From positions 297,010 to 361,009 of the forward strand of contig LMSR01000016.1 of the NCBI GenBank assembly GCA_001429555.1: 64,000 nt of DNA. The letters are read 5' to 3'. Under the pieces are notes generated by a model, which did no database searches, had not been told where the DNA came from, and worked only from the letters and a program-made list of their open reading frames with translations. This DNA comes from Nocardioides sp. Soil797 (GTDB taxonomy: Bacteria; Actinomycetota; Actinomycetes; Propionibacteriales; Nocardioidaceae). Position numbers and translations under genes: made by a program. Below are positions 17,598 through 25,672 of this stretch, one piece after another. How positions within the stretch are numbered: the stretch's first letter is position 1; each line of letters starts with the position of its first letter.

Positions 17598-18806
17598 GGC
17601 GGGGAGGATCGTGCCGGTGACCTCGCCGAGGGCGATCCGGCCACCGGCGGTGCCGGGAGCGGTGTAACGGAGCACCACCTCGTCGCCGTCCTCGAGGGCG
17701 ACGCGCTGCTCGTCGCCGACCTGGAACGGCTCGCGCCATCCCCAGCTGAGCTCGAGGAACGAGCCGCGCTCCGCAGGCGTGGGCCCCGAGACGGTGCCTG
17801 AGGCCCACAGGTCGCCGGTGCGCACGGTGGCTCCGTTGACGGTCATGTGCGCCAGCATCTGGGCCGGCGACCAGTACATGGTGCGGTACGGCGGCCGGCT
17901 GACCACGTGAGCGTTGACCAGCACCTCGATGTCGATGTCGAGCCCGGCCGGTCCGTCGACGGCGAGGTAGGGCAGCGGCTCGGGGTCCTGCCCGGGCAGC
18001 TCGGTCCAGGCGGCGTCGAGGGCGGCGAGCGGCGTCACCCAGGTGGAGATCGAGGTGGCGAAGGACTTGCCGAGGAACGGGCCGAGCGGCACGTACTCCC
18101 AGGCCTGGATGTCACGTGCGGACCAGTCGTTGAGGCCCATCACGCCGAACGTGTGCTCCGCGAAGTCGGTCACCTCGACCCGGCTGCCCAGCTCGGTCCC
18201 GGTGCCGACGACGAAGCCCAGCTCGGCCTCGATGTCGAGGCGTGCGCACGGTCCGAAGACCGGCTCGGGATCGCTCGGGTTCTTGCGCTGGCCCATCGGA
18301 CGGACGATGTCGGTGCCACTGGGCACCACGGTTCCCGAGCGGCCGTGGTAGCCCACCGGCAGGTGCTTCCAGTTGGGCAGGAGCGCTGCCTGGTCGGGGC
18401 GGAAGATCGTGCCGACATTGGAGGCGTGGTGCTCGGAGGCGTAGAAGTCGACGTAGTCGCCGACCTCGATCGGCATCCGCATCTCGACCTCGGACAACGG
18501 GATCAGGTGTGACTCGACGTCGCTGCGCTCCACCTCGTCGGTGAGCAGTCGGATGATCCACTGGCGAACCGCCGCGTTGTGCTCGCGGCCCAGCGCCATC
18601 AGGGGATTGAGGCTGGCCTGCTCGAAGACATGGGCGACCTCCAGCATCTCGGCCGCCGCGACCGGAGCGAGGTCGAGGACCAGGTCGCCGATCCGCACGC
18701 CGACTCGCGGCTCCTCGTCGGCCGTGGCGAAGACGCCGTACGGCAGGTTGTCGATGTCGTACGGCGACCCGGCAGCGCCGGCGACCCAGGTGCTGGTGGT
18801 GGTCAT
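17580..18806 (-). CDS. fahA: Fumarylacetoacetase
   Basis: Last enzyme of tyrosine/homogentisate breakdown, splitting fumarylacetoacetate into fumarate and acetoacetate. 408 residues, the full bacterial length. Recognisable parts: DYVDFYASEHHASNVGTIFR with the catalytic histidine region, PVGYHGRSGTVVPSGT, GPCARLDIEAELGFVVG, GLNDWSARDIQAWEYVPLGP, and TGDLWASGTVSGP. ATG 18806 overlaps the stop of the upstream unknown gene by ATGA, so the two are co-translated. hmgA lies divergently upstream of that pair. Confidence 0.95.
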   Translation of the reverse strand: MTTTSTWVAGAAGSPYDIDNLPYGVFATADEEPRVGVRIGDLVLDLAPVAAAEMLEVAHVFEQASLNPLMALGREHNAAVRQWIIRLLTDEVERSDVESHLIPLSEVEMRMPIEVGDYVDFYASEHHASNVGTIFRPDQAALLPNWKHLPVGYHGRSGTVVPSGTDIVRPMGQRKNPSDPEPVFGPCARLDIEAELGFVVGTGTELGSRVEVTDFAEHTFGVMGLNDWSARDIQAWEYVPLGPFLGKSFATSISTWVTPLAALDAAWTELPGQDPEPLPYLAVDGPAGLDIDIEVLVNAHVVSRPPYRTMYWSPAQMLAHMTVNGATVRTGDLWASGTVSGPTPAERGSFLELSWGWREPFQVGDEQRVALEDGDEVVLRYTAPGTAGGRIALGEVTGTILPARAGNR

Positions 18807-19732
18807 GCGGACTCCAAAGTGTGCAGGCCGAGGGCGTGCAGGTCGTCGAGTGGTTGGCTCACCGAGCACGATCCGAATCCGGTGAACCAGCGTCGGGTGC
18901 GAGCCATCGTGTCGTGGCCGAGCTCGTGGAACCGGGCGGTCAGGGCGGCCGGGTCGGTCTCGGAGAGCACGGCCACGGCGTCGTCGCCGTCGAGCGAGGC
19001 GCGGGTGGCGAGCAGGACGTTGAGGAACCCGTGGTGCGTGAAGCCGGTCTCGTCGTCGGTGTGGCGAACCGCGTTGTGCAGGCCGGCGGTGCACTTGAAC
19101 GGGCACTCGCGGTCCAGGGCGGCGGTGATCCACGCGCCCAGCACGTCCACGGACGGGAACAGGTCGGCCTCGACCCCTCCGGTGCGGAACTTCAGGCTCA
19201 GGTCGGCGGCCGCGATCTCGTCGGCCGCGGCCAACCACCCGGCGCTGGGGCGTTCGTTGGGGAGCTCGACGTGGACCGTGACGTCGTCGTCGACCAGCCC
19301 GAGGTCGCGTGCCTGGTCGAGTCCGGCGATCACCCTGCGTGCGTTGGAGAGGAGGTCGGCGGGGTCACGCAGGGCGACCTCGATGCCGGTCAGTCGCAGC
19401 CCGTCCAGGCGGTCGACGGTGCTGGCGGCCGGGGCGATGCCGCCGGCGCCGGCACCGATGACGACGCTGACCGGAAGCTCCTCGGTGAGGTCGGAGACCA
19501 ACGGGCGCAGGTCGGTGAGGCGGTGGTCGCTGACCACGAAGGACGCCACCAGGTCGGCGTACTCCTCGCCGCGGCGGGCGACGAAGGCAGGAACGGCCTC
19601 GGTGAGCGGACTGTTGCCGGGCGGGAAGATCGCGGCATCGTCGAGCAGGCCGGTGAAGGCGGGGGACAGTGCGGGGCTTGCCGTGGAGTCGGACACGGTG
19701 GGAGAGTAGCGCAGAGACGACTGAGCGGACAC
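18803..19732 (-). CDS. Conserved unknown protein coupled to fahA
   Basis: 309 residues, no function recognised. Distinctive segments: F-T-G-L-L-D-D-A-A-I-F-P-P-G-N-S-P-L near residue 26, ELPVSVVIGAGAGGIAP, and F-K-C-T-A-G-L-H-N-A-V-R-H-T followed by T-H-H-G-F-L-N-V-L near 205-230. Alternating strands and helices suggest an alpha/beta, possibly barrel, fold. It overlaps fahA by 4 bp and is divergent from hmgA, so a role in homogentisate breakdown is likely. No glutathione-type maleylacetoacetate isomerase is seen in the window, and this gene is the positional candidate. GTG 19732 is used; GTG 19696 is possible. Confidence 0.7.
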   Translation of the reverse strand: MSAQSSLRYSPTVSDSTASPALSPAFTGLLDDAAIFPPGNSPLTEAVPAFVARRGEEYADLVASFVVSDHRLTDLRPLVSDLTEELPVSVVIGAGAGGIAPAASTVDRLDGLRLTGIEVALRDPADLLSNARRVIAGLDQARDLGLVDDDVTVHVELPNERPSAGWLAAADEIAAADLSLKFRTGGVEADLFPSVDVLGAWITAALDRECPFKCTAGLHNAVRHTDDETGFTHHGFLNVLLATRASLDGDDAVAVLSETDPAALTARFHELGHDTMARTRRWFTGFGSCSVSQPLDDLHALGLHTLESA

Positions 19733-19736
19733 TCAC

Positions 19737-19751
19737 GTTCGCTCAACGAAC
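19737..19751. promoter_or_regulatory. Dyad between hmgA and the fahA operon
   Basis: GTTCG-CTCAA-CGAAC, perfect 5-bp arms. It sits 5 bp from the unknown gene's start and 29 bp from hmgA, the position expected of a shared repressor site. The regulator is not in the window. Confidence 0.35.
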
Positions 19752-19779
19752 ATTTTCCGGTGCAGACAGGGATACCACC

Positions 19780-21006
19780 ATGGCGTACTACCGGGCGGCG
19801 GGCAACGTCCCACCCAAGCGACACACCCAGCACCGTGATGCCGGCGGCAACCTCTACTACGAGGAGCTGATGGGGGAGGAAGGCTTCTCCTCCGACTCGT
19901 CCCTGCTCTACCACCGCGGCGTCCCGTCGGCGATCGTCGACTCCCAGGTCTGGGAGCTGCCCGACCAGACGCGCACCCCCAACCACCCGCTCAAGCCCCG
20001 CCACCTCACGTTGCACGACCTCGGGTTCGATGCCGGCGCCGATGCCGTCACCGGGCGACGTCTGGTGCTCGGCAACAACGACGTCCGTCTCTCGTACGTC
20101 GTGACGGCGGTCGCCTCACCCCTCTATCGCAACGCGATCGGCGACGAGTGCGTCTACGTCGAGAGCGGGGAGGGCGTCGTGGAGACCGTCTTCGGAACCC
20201 TCTCCTACCGGGCCGGCGACTACGTGATCATCCCGCGGGCCACGACCCACCGCTGGTTGCCGACCGAGCGCTCGCAGCTCTACTGCATCGAGGCGAACAG
20301 CCACATCGCGCCGCCGAAGCGCTACCTCTCCCGTTTCGGCCAGCTGCTCGAGCACGCGCCGTACTGTGAACGCGATCTGCACGGCCCCGAGTTCGCGACG
20401 TCCGAGACCGAGCTGAGCACCGACGTCGAGGTGCTGGTCAAGCACCGCGTCGGCGGCGGCATCGGCGGCAGCGTGATGACCTATGCGACGCACCCGTTCG
20501 ACGTGGTGGGCTGGGACGGCTGCCTCTACCCCTACACCTTCAACATCGACGACTACATGCCGATCACCGGCAAGATCCACCAACCGCCGCCGGTGCACCA
20601 GGTCTTCGAGGGCCACAACTTCGTGGTCTGCAACTTCCTGCCGCGCAAGGTCGACTACCACCCACTGTCGGTCCCGGTGCCCTACTACCACTCCAACGTC
20701 GACTCCGACGAGGTGATGTTCTACGTCGCCGGTGACTACGAGGCGCGCAAGGGCAGCGGCATCAACCTCGGCTCGATCTCCCTGCACCCGGGCGGCTATG
20801 CGCACGGCCCGCAGCCGAGCGCGATCGAGGCGTCGCTCGGGGCGGAGTTCTTCGACGAGTCAGCGGTCATGGTCGACACGTTCGCCCCGCTCGACCTGGG
20901 CGAGGCCGGGCTGAACAGTGAGGACCCGGCGTACGCCTGGACCTGGGCCGGTCGCAACCCGGGCGCCGGGGACGACGGAGACCCCGCGGTCTTCAGCAAC
21001 TCCTAG
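19780..21006 (+). CDS. hmgA: Homogentisate 1,2-dioxygenase
   Basis: Non-heme iron enzyme that cleaves homogentisate to maleylacetoacetate. 408 residues. MAYYRAAGNVPPKRHTQHRD at the N-terminus and the cupin core are typical of the bacterial family, with the iron/substrate region H-Q-V-F-E-G-H-N-F-V-V and S-L-H-P-G-G-Y-A-H-G-P-Q-P. ATG 19780 with ACAGGGA upstream is the start; longer frames read into the divergent gene. Forms a divergent unit with the fahA pair. Confidence 0.95.
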   Translation: MAYYRAAGNVPPKRHTQHRDAGGNLYYEELMGEEGFSSDSSLLYHRGVPSAIVDSQVWELPDQTRTPNHPLKPRHLTLHDLGFDAGADAVTGRRLVLGNNDVRLSYVVTAVASPLYRNAIGDECVYVESGEGVVETVFGTLSYRAGDYVIIPRATTHRWLPTERSQLYCIEANSHIAPPKRYLSRFGQLLEHAPYCERDLHGPEFATSETELSTDVEVLVKHRVGGGIGGSVMTYATHPFDVVGWDGCLYPYTFNIDDYMPITGKIHQPPPVHQVFEGHNFVVCNFLPRKVDYHPLSVPVPYYHSNVDSDEVMFYVAGDYEARKGSGINLGSISLHPGGYAHGPQPSAIEASLGAEFFDESAVMVDTFAPLDLGEAGLNSEDPAYAWTWAGRNPGAGDDGDPAVFSNS

Positions 21007-21040
21007 AGAGCACCGGTCGGGCTGGCCTACGCTCGAGGTC

Positions 21041-22156
21041 ATGCGTTCCCGTGTCGTTGCCCTGCTCACCGTCCTCGCCGCGGTGCTCCTGGGCCTCGCC
21101 GCGCCCGCCCATGCCGCCGACCCTGCGGTGAACCTCACGCCGCCGGAGGTCACCGGCAAGGCCGCCGTCGGCGTGAAGCTGGTGGCCGACCCGGGCACCT
21201 GGCTGCCGGCCGACGCCACCTTCACCTACCAGTGGCTGCGCGACGGCAAGGCCTTGCCGGGCAGGACGAAACGCGCCTACCGCCCGAAGCCGGACGATGT
21301 CGGACACCGGGTCGCCGTGGTGGTGACCGCGACCCACCCGTCGTACGCCGACGAGAGCGCGACGTCCTCGGCGGTCAAGGTCGCCAAGGGCACGATCAAG
21401 GTGAGGAAGGGGCCGAGGGTCGAGGGCGCGAAGAAGTATCTCGCCCGGGCGAAGGCGACCAGGCCGAGGCTCAACGTGAAGCCCCAGAAGCGGGTCTACC
21501 GCTGGCTGCGTGACGGCAGGCGCATCCCGGGTGCCACGGGCCGGAGCCATCGCTTCGGCTGGCAGGACGTCGGCCACGAGGTGCGGGTGGAAGTGACCCT
21601 GACCCGACCGGGCTACCGCACCCGCCGGGTGAAGTCCCCGGCCAGCCGGATCGCCCACCGGGTCCCGGCGCGACACGTCGTGAAGTACCACGTCGAGACG
21701 CGTGGCCGGATGACCGCGAGCGTGCGGAAGTTCCGAAGGCTCGCCAACGCGTCTCTCAACGATCCGCGTGGTTGGCGAGGGGCGTCGGGCATCCGCTTCG
21801 ACGAGGTGCGCAGCGGTGGCTCGATGACCCTGGTGCTCGCCGAGTCATCATGGTTGCCACGCTTCTCGTCGGGCTGCAGCGCGCAGTGGAGCTGCCGGGT
21901 CGGGCGATTCGTGGTGATCAACCAGCTGCGGTGGAAGAACGCCTCGCCGGCATGGAACAGCCGCGGTGGCACGCTGCGCGGCTACCGGCACATGGTCATC
22001 AACCACGAGACCGGGCACTGGCTCGGCTGGGGCCACCGCTCCTGCCCGCGCGCCGGCGCCCCGGCACCGGTGATGCAGCAGCAGTCGATCAGTCTGCAGG
22101 GCTGCCGCTTCAATCCGTTCCCGACCGCGGGGGAGCGCAACGTCCCGCGCTTCTGA
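21041..22156 (+). CDS. Secreted DUF3152-type putative metalloprotease
   Basis: 371 residues. A signal peptide (MRSRVVALLTVLAAVLLGLA, cut near AHA) is followed by two Ig-like repeats, each with W-L-R-D-G (residues ~65 and ~155). The C-terminal ~160 residues form the DUF3152 domain. H-E-T-G-H-W-L-G-W-G-H at residues 322-332 fits the HExxHxxGxxH zinc pattern of metzincin-like proteases, and three cysteines (SGCSAQWSC, HRSC) suggest disulfides. ATG 21041 has TACGCT 7 nt upstream and no ribosome site, so the mRNA may be leaderless. Proteolytic activity is inferred from the motif. Confidence 0.83.
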   Translation: MRSRVVALLTVLAAVLLGLAAPAHAADPAVNLTPPEVTGKAAVGVKLVADPGTWLPADATFTYQWLRDGKALPGRTKRAYRPKPDDVGHRVAVVVTATHPSYADESATSSAVKVAKGTIKVRKGPRVEGAKKYLARAKATRPRLNVKPQKRVYRWLRDGRRIPGATGRSHRFGWQDVGHEVRVEVTLTRPGYRTRRVKSPASRIAHRVPARHVVKYHVETRGRMTASVRKFRRLANASLNDPRGWRGASGIRFDEVRSGGSMTLVLAESSWLPRFSSGCSAQWSCRVGRFVVINQLRWKNASPAWNSRGGTLRGYRHMVINHETGHWLGWGHRSCPRAGAPAPVMQQQSISLQGCRFNPFPTAGERNVPRF

Positions 22157-22216
22157 CGGTCGGATCACGCGGCGTCGTGATCGGCGTCCCGGTGCCGGGT
22201 CTGGCACCATGGGCGG

Positions 22217-22651
22217 GTGCTCCTCGAGATCCGTGGCCACAATCTTCCCGGCCGCTCCTGGCATCTGGATGACGGCCCGTGCCACAACGTCCATGTCGGG
22301 ATCCAGGTGGGTCGGGACGCCGTTGAGCTGGTGGCCGGCGACGCCGCTGGCGCGGTCTGGAGGACCGACATCGAGATCCTCGAGGCTGGTGGCGGCACCG
22401 ATTTTCGCGGTGCCGCCGTACAAGGCCCCCGCGGCGCCAGGTTCGTCTACCTGAGTTGGGGCGACCTGGCCGACGACGGTGAGTTCACGATGTTTCGCCG
22501 GGCCAAGTTGATGCTGGCGGATCTGGAGCGGCTGGTGTCGGCAGACGAGCCGGGCCAACGGGTGATCGCGACGGTCGACCTGACCGATGGGCGCGGAGGG
22601 CCCCGGTGTGCCCGCCTGCTCCCGCCGGCTCTGGAGCTCCGCCACGGCTGA
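22217..22651 (+). CDS. DUF5990 family protein
   Basis: 144 residues. LEIRGHNLPGRSW, NVHVGIQVG and G-A-R-F-V-Y-L-S-W-G are the pattern of the small actinobacterial DUF5990 family, whose function is unknown. Starts at GTG 22217. No signal peptide or membrane segment, so probably cytoplasmic. Convergent with the flavin oxidoreductase gene over a 36-bp gap. Confidence 0.75.
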   Translation: MLLEIRGHNLPGRSWHLDDGPCHNVHVGIQVGRDAVELVAGDAAGAVWRTDIEILEAGGGTDFRGAAVQGPRGARFVYLSWGDLADDGEFTMFRRAKLMLADLERLVSADEPGQRVIATVDLTDGRGGPRCARLLPPALELRHG

Positions 22652-22687
22652 CGCCCGGCACAGGCCACGCTCAGCCCGGAGCCACGC

Positions 22688-23782
22688 TCAGGCTTCGACC
22701 AGGGTCGGGTAGTCGGTGTAGCCCTCGTGGCCGCCACCGTAGAACGTCTCCGGGACAGGGGGGTTTAGCGCCAGCCCTGCCCGGAGCCGGGCGGGCAGGT
22801 CGGGGTTGGCGATGAACGTGCGACCGAAGGCAGCCGCGTCGACGAAGCCGGCGCGGAGCAGTCGCTCGGCCTTGGTCGCGTCGTAGTTGCCGGCGCCGAC
22901 GATGACGCCCGGGAAGGCGTTGCGCAGCTTGACCCGGAACGCGTCGTCGAGGCTGGGTCCGCCCGCCCAGTCGGGCTCGGAGAGGTGGAGGAAGGCGATG
23001 CCACGCTCGGCCAGGGCGCCGGCGACGAACAACCCGGACTCGCCGTCGTCGTCGGAGTCGAGGCCGTTGAAGCTGCCGATCGGAGAGACGCGTACGCCGA
23101 CCCGGTCCGCGCCGATCTCGTCGACGATCGCGTCGACCACGTCCAGCAGAAGACGGGCCCGGTTGGCCAACGACCCGCCGTACTCGTCGGTGCGCTGGTT
23201 GCTCGCCTCCGCCAGGAACTGGTGCAGCAGGTAGCCGTGCGCGGCGTGCACCTCGACCAGGTCGAAGCCGGCCTCGACCGCGTTGCGGGCGGAGCGGCGG
23301 TAGTCATCGACGAGCCGAGGGATCTCGTCGGTGGCCAGGGCGCGCGGCGTCGGGCAGTTCACCCGCGCGACGTTGCCGTCGGCGTCCTTGAGTGACGTGC
23401 GGCTGCGGAACTCCACAGCACTCGCCGAGACCGGCAGCTCACCGTCGTGGAGGGACTCGTGGCCCACCCGGCCGGTGTGCCACAGCTGTGCGGCGATCCG
23501 GCCACCGGCGGCGTGCACGGCGTCGGTGATCGAGCGCCAGCCGGCCACCTGCTCGGGGCTGTGGATGCCCGGAGTGTCGGCATACCCCTTGCCCTCGGCC
23601 GAGATCTGGGTGCCCTCGCTGATCACCAGGCCAGCCGAAGCGCGCTGCGCGTAGTAGTCGCGCATGAGGTCGTTCGGCACGTCGCCGGGAGCGGTCGCCC
23701 GCATCCGGGTGAGGGGCGCCATGAGGACACGGTGGGGCAGCTCGAGCGAGCCGATGGTCAGGGGGGAGAAGAGGTCGGACAT
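22688..23782 (-). CDS. Old-yellow-enzyme family alkene reductase
   Basis: FMN-dependent ene-reductase of 364 residues. LFSPLTIGSLELPHRVLMAP opens the barrel; Q-L-W-H-T-G-R-V-G-H gives the FMN/substrate region; E-V-H-A-A-H-G-Y-L-L-H-Q-F-L and S-N-Q-R-T-D-E-Y-G-G-S are the family signatures. These enzymes reduce activated C=C bonds using NAD(P)H; natural substrates are often unknown. ATG 23782 begins MSDLFSP; upstream in-frame codons are not supported. Confidence 0.9.
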   Translation of the reverse strand: MSDLFSPLTIGSLELPHRVLMAPLTRMRATAPGDVPNDLMRDYYAQRASAGLVISEGTQISAEGKGYADTPGIHSPEQVAGWRSITDAVHAAGGRIAAQLWHTGRVGHESLHDGELPVSASAVEFRSRTSLKDADGNVARVNCPTPRALATDEIPRLVDDYRRSARNAVEAGFDLVEVHAAHGYLLHQFLAEASNQRTDEYGGSLANRARLLLDVVDAIVDEIGADRVGVRVSPIGSFNGLDSDDDGESGLFVAGALAERGIAFLHLSEPDWAGGPSLDDAFRVKLRNAFPGVIVGAGNYDATKAERLLRAGFVDAAAFGRTFIANPDLPARLRAGLALNPPVPETFYGGGHEGYTDYPTLVEA

Positions 23783-23868
23783 GTCAGCACAACGGTGCGG
23801 GCACGCCGCCTGTTCCCGGTGGGCGCTCCCACGTGCGTCACACGGCCACGCCACGCGGTGAGGTGACG

Positions 23869-24435
23869 TCAGTCAGTCGGTGTCCAATCGTCCCAGTTCG
23901 ACCACCAGCGACGATCTGCGTCCAGCAGCTCCACCAGTTCTGCGGCTGCGCCGAGGACCTGGTCGACGACTCCGCTCGTGATCCGGCCTGTGATCCGTTG
24001 GTGGTGCAGGTCTTCTACGTCCTTCCATTCCCGGCGTCCATCGGGATGCACGATCAGGTCGAGTCCGAAGTCGTGGGTTTCCACGGCTTGCCCTGTGCGA
24101 ACCTGCGGGGCCTCGAAGTTGAAGTACCAGTGACGGAACCTTCCGTCGGTCTCGAAGATCTTCCAGACGCCGTACATCGATCCCGGTCGATTGACCTGCA
24201 ACACGATGGTGCTGCCCCACTCCGTGTGGGAGGACCAAGGGTGGGGGCCGAAGGGGTGCTCGGGAAAATTGAAACGCGAGCCAGGATTCAGTCTCACGGC
24301 GAGCGTCTCGCCGTCGTCGGCCACCACGGTGACGGGATGTTCGAGCCAAGGACCACCGTGCAGAACCTCACGGCGAGTGATGACAGCGCCGGGGGTGAAG
24401 GGTTCTCGCGATGACACATGGGGGAACCGTGTCAC
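23869..24435 (-). CDS. DUF402 domain protein
   Basis: 188 residues. The core W-Y-F-N-F-E-A-P-Q-V-R-T followed by THDFGLDLIVHPDGRREWKD is the DUF402/YgaC pattern, a small beta-barrel with metal-binding acidic residues; some homologues are nucleoside diphosphatases or RNase-associated, others unknown. GTG 24435 overlaps a possible upstream short ORF as GTGA. Confidence 0.75.
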   Translation of the reverse strand: MTRFPHVSSREPFTPGAVITRREVLHGGPWLEHPVTVVADDGETLAVRLNPGSRFNFPEHPFGPHPWSSHTEWGSTIVLQVNRPGSMYGVWKIFETDGRFRHWYFNFEAPQVRTGQAVETHDFGLDLIVHPDGRREWKDVEDLHHQRITGRITSGVVDQVLGAAAELVELLDADRRWWSNWDDWTPTD

Positions 24436-24509
24436 CGTAGCTGCCCCAAGGCCATCGGCGGGTCTTCACCGAGTCCGACGTGCCGTCGCTGCACCTCGGT
24501 GAACGTCAT
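24432..24509 (-). CDS. Possible 25-aa leader ORF upstream of the DUF402 gene
   Basis: ATG 24509 (MTFTEVQRRH...) has TAGCAT exactly 7 nt upstream, the leaderless layout seen elsewhere here. Its TGA overlaps the GTG of the DUF402 gene (GTGA), which would couple translation. The peptide itself shows no family, so it could be a leader peptide or the remnant of a longer gene. Confidence 0.3.
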   Translation of the reverse strand: MTFTEVQRRHVGLGEDPPMALGQLR

Positions 24510-24539
24510 GGCGATGATGCTACCCAGCCAGGGCGTATC

Positions 24540-25532
24540 CTAACGCCGCTCCTTCAGCCGGGCGTTGGGCAGGGCGGGCGCCGGGATCGGCCGGAGGGGC
24601 TCGTTGACGACGATCCCGAAGCGCCCGGCGGCGACCTTCTGCCCGTCGTCGACGACGGTGTCGCCGTCGGTGATCTGGTCCTGCCACTGTTGACGGAAGT
24701 CGACGATCTCCTCGTGGGTACGCCCGACGAAGTTCCACCACATCACGATCGACTCACCGAACGGTGGTCCGCCGAGCAGCAGCAGCCGCGCGTCGTCGTA
24801 CGCCGTGAGGTCGAGGCAGTCGGCGCCGGTGCCGGCGTGGGCGAGCTCGCCCGGCTTGACGTCGTGGCCGGCCAGGCTGACCGTCCCGGTGTCCAGCAGG
24901 AGTCCGTGCTCGAACGACGGGTCGACGTCGATGCGCATCGTGGTGCCCGCCTCCAGCAGGATCTCGGCGCCGAGCAGCGGGGTGTGGGTGGTGACCGGCG
25001 ACGTCGAGCCAAGCAGGGAGCCGAGGAAGACGCGCGCCTCCCATCCCTCGCCCTGCACCGGCTCGGGCACGTGGTGCTCGAAGGCAGGTGGCGCGTCACG
25101 GGAGGCCTCCGGCAACGCGACCCACAGCTGCGCGCCGTGGAGCACCGTGGTCTCGGGGGTGGAGACCTCCGAGTGACTGATGCCGCGGCCGCCGGTCATC
25201 AGGTTGACCTCGCCGGGGCGCACCATTGCCTCGGTTCCCACACTGTCGCGGTGGCGGATCTCGCCGGTGAACAGCCAGCTCACGGTCTGCAGTCCGGTGT
25301 GCGGATGCGGCGCCACCGACATCCCTCCGGAGTCGGCGACGTCGTCGGGACCGTAGTGGTCGACGAAGCACCATGCGCCGATCAGTGACCGGTGCCGCTG
25401 CGGCAGCGTACGGCGGACCAACATGGCGCGCGGTCCGCCGAGTGGCACCTCGCGTGGCGGAAGGATCTCGATGCCGCCCGGCGCCCCCTCGGAACATACG
25501 ATCTCTTCGGGGCGTTCGTCGAGGTTGCTCAT
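24540..25532 (-). CDS. Pirin family protein
   Basis: 330-residue bicupin. H-P-H-T-G-L-Q-T-V-S-W-L, G-E-V-N-L-M-T-G-G-R-G-I-S-H-S-E provide the conserved iron-binding His and Glu residues of pirins in the N-terminal cupin, and G-G-P-P-F-G-E-S-I-V-M-W-W-N-F-V-G is the C-terminal hallmark. Bacterial pirins include quercetinase-like dioxygenases and redox regulators; the role here is open. ATG 25532 (MSNLDERPEE) is used; the frame extends in-frame to 25649 but into the catB promoter region. Divergent from catB. Confidence 0.9.
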   Translation of the reverse strand: MSNLDERPEEIVCSEGAPGGIEILPPREVPLGGPRAMLVRRTLPQRHRSLIGAWCFVDHYGPDDVADSGGMSVAPHPHTGLQTVSWLFTGEIRHRDSVGTEAMVRPGEVNLMTGGRGISHSEVSTPETTVLHGAQLWVALPEASRDAPPAFEHHVPEPVQGEGWEARVFLGSLLGSTSPVTTHTPLLGAEILLEAGTTMRIDVDPSFEHGLLLDTGTVSLAGHDVKPGELAHAGTGADCLDLTAYDDARLLLLGGPPFGESIVMWWNFVGRTHEEIVDFRQQWQDQITDGDTVVDDGQKVAAGRFGIVVNEPLRPIPAPALPNARLKERR

Positions 25533-25599
25533 GGACCCAGTGTGGTCCCTCACCGCAAGCCGGGAGGATTGGGAGTCATCAGATCTCATTGCCGCGGAA

Positions 25600-25637
25600 A
25601 CAAGTCTTGGATTTGTCTCAATGGATCGTTCTACCCT
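25600..25637 (+). promoter_or_regulatory. catB promoter with overlapping dyad
   Basis: ACAAGTC-TTG-GATTTGT (25600-25616) is a 17-bp imperfect palindrome. It overlaps a candidate -35 (TTGGAT, 25607-25612), with TACCCT at 25632-25637 as -10 (19-bp spacer). A regulator binding here would control catB separately from catAC. Confidence 0.35.
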
Positions 25638-25672
25638 GATCGAGTACACCCCGACGCTCGTGGAGGTAGTTC

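Noticed and set aside
18822..19238. Extended start for fahA reading upstream to 19238
   Set aside because: The extension overlaps the upstream gene in a different frame; ATG 18806 gives the standard family length and an ATGA overlap.
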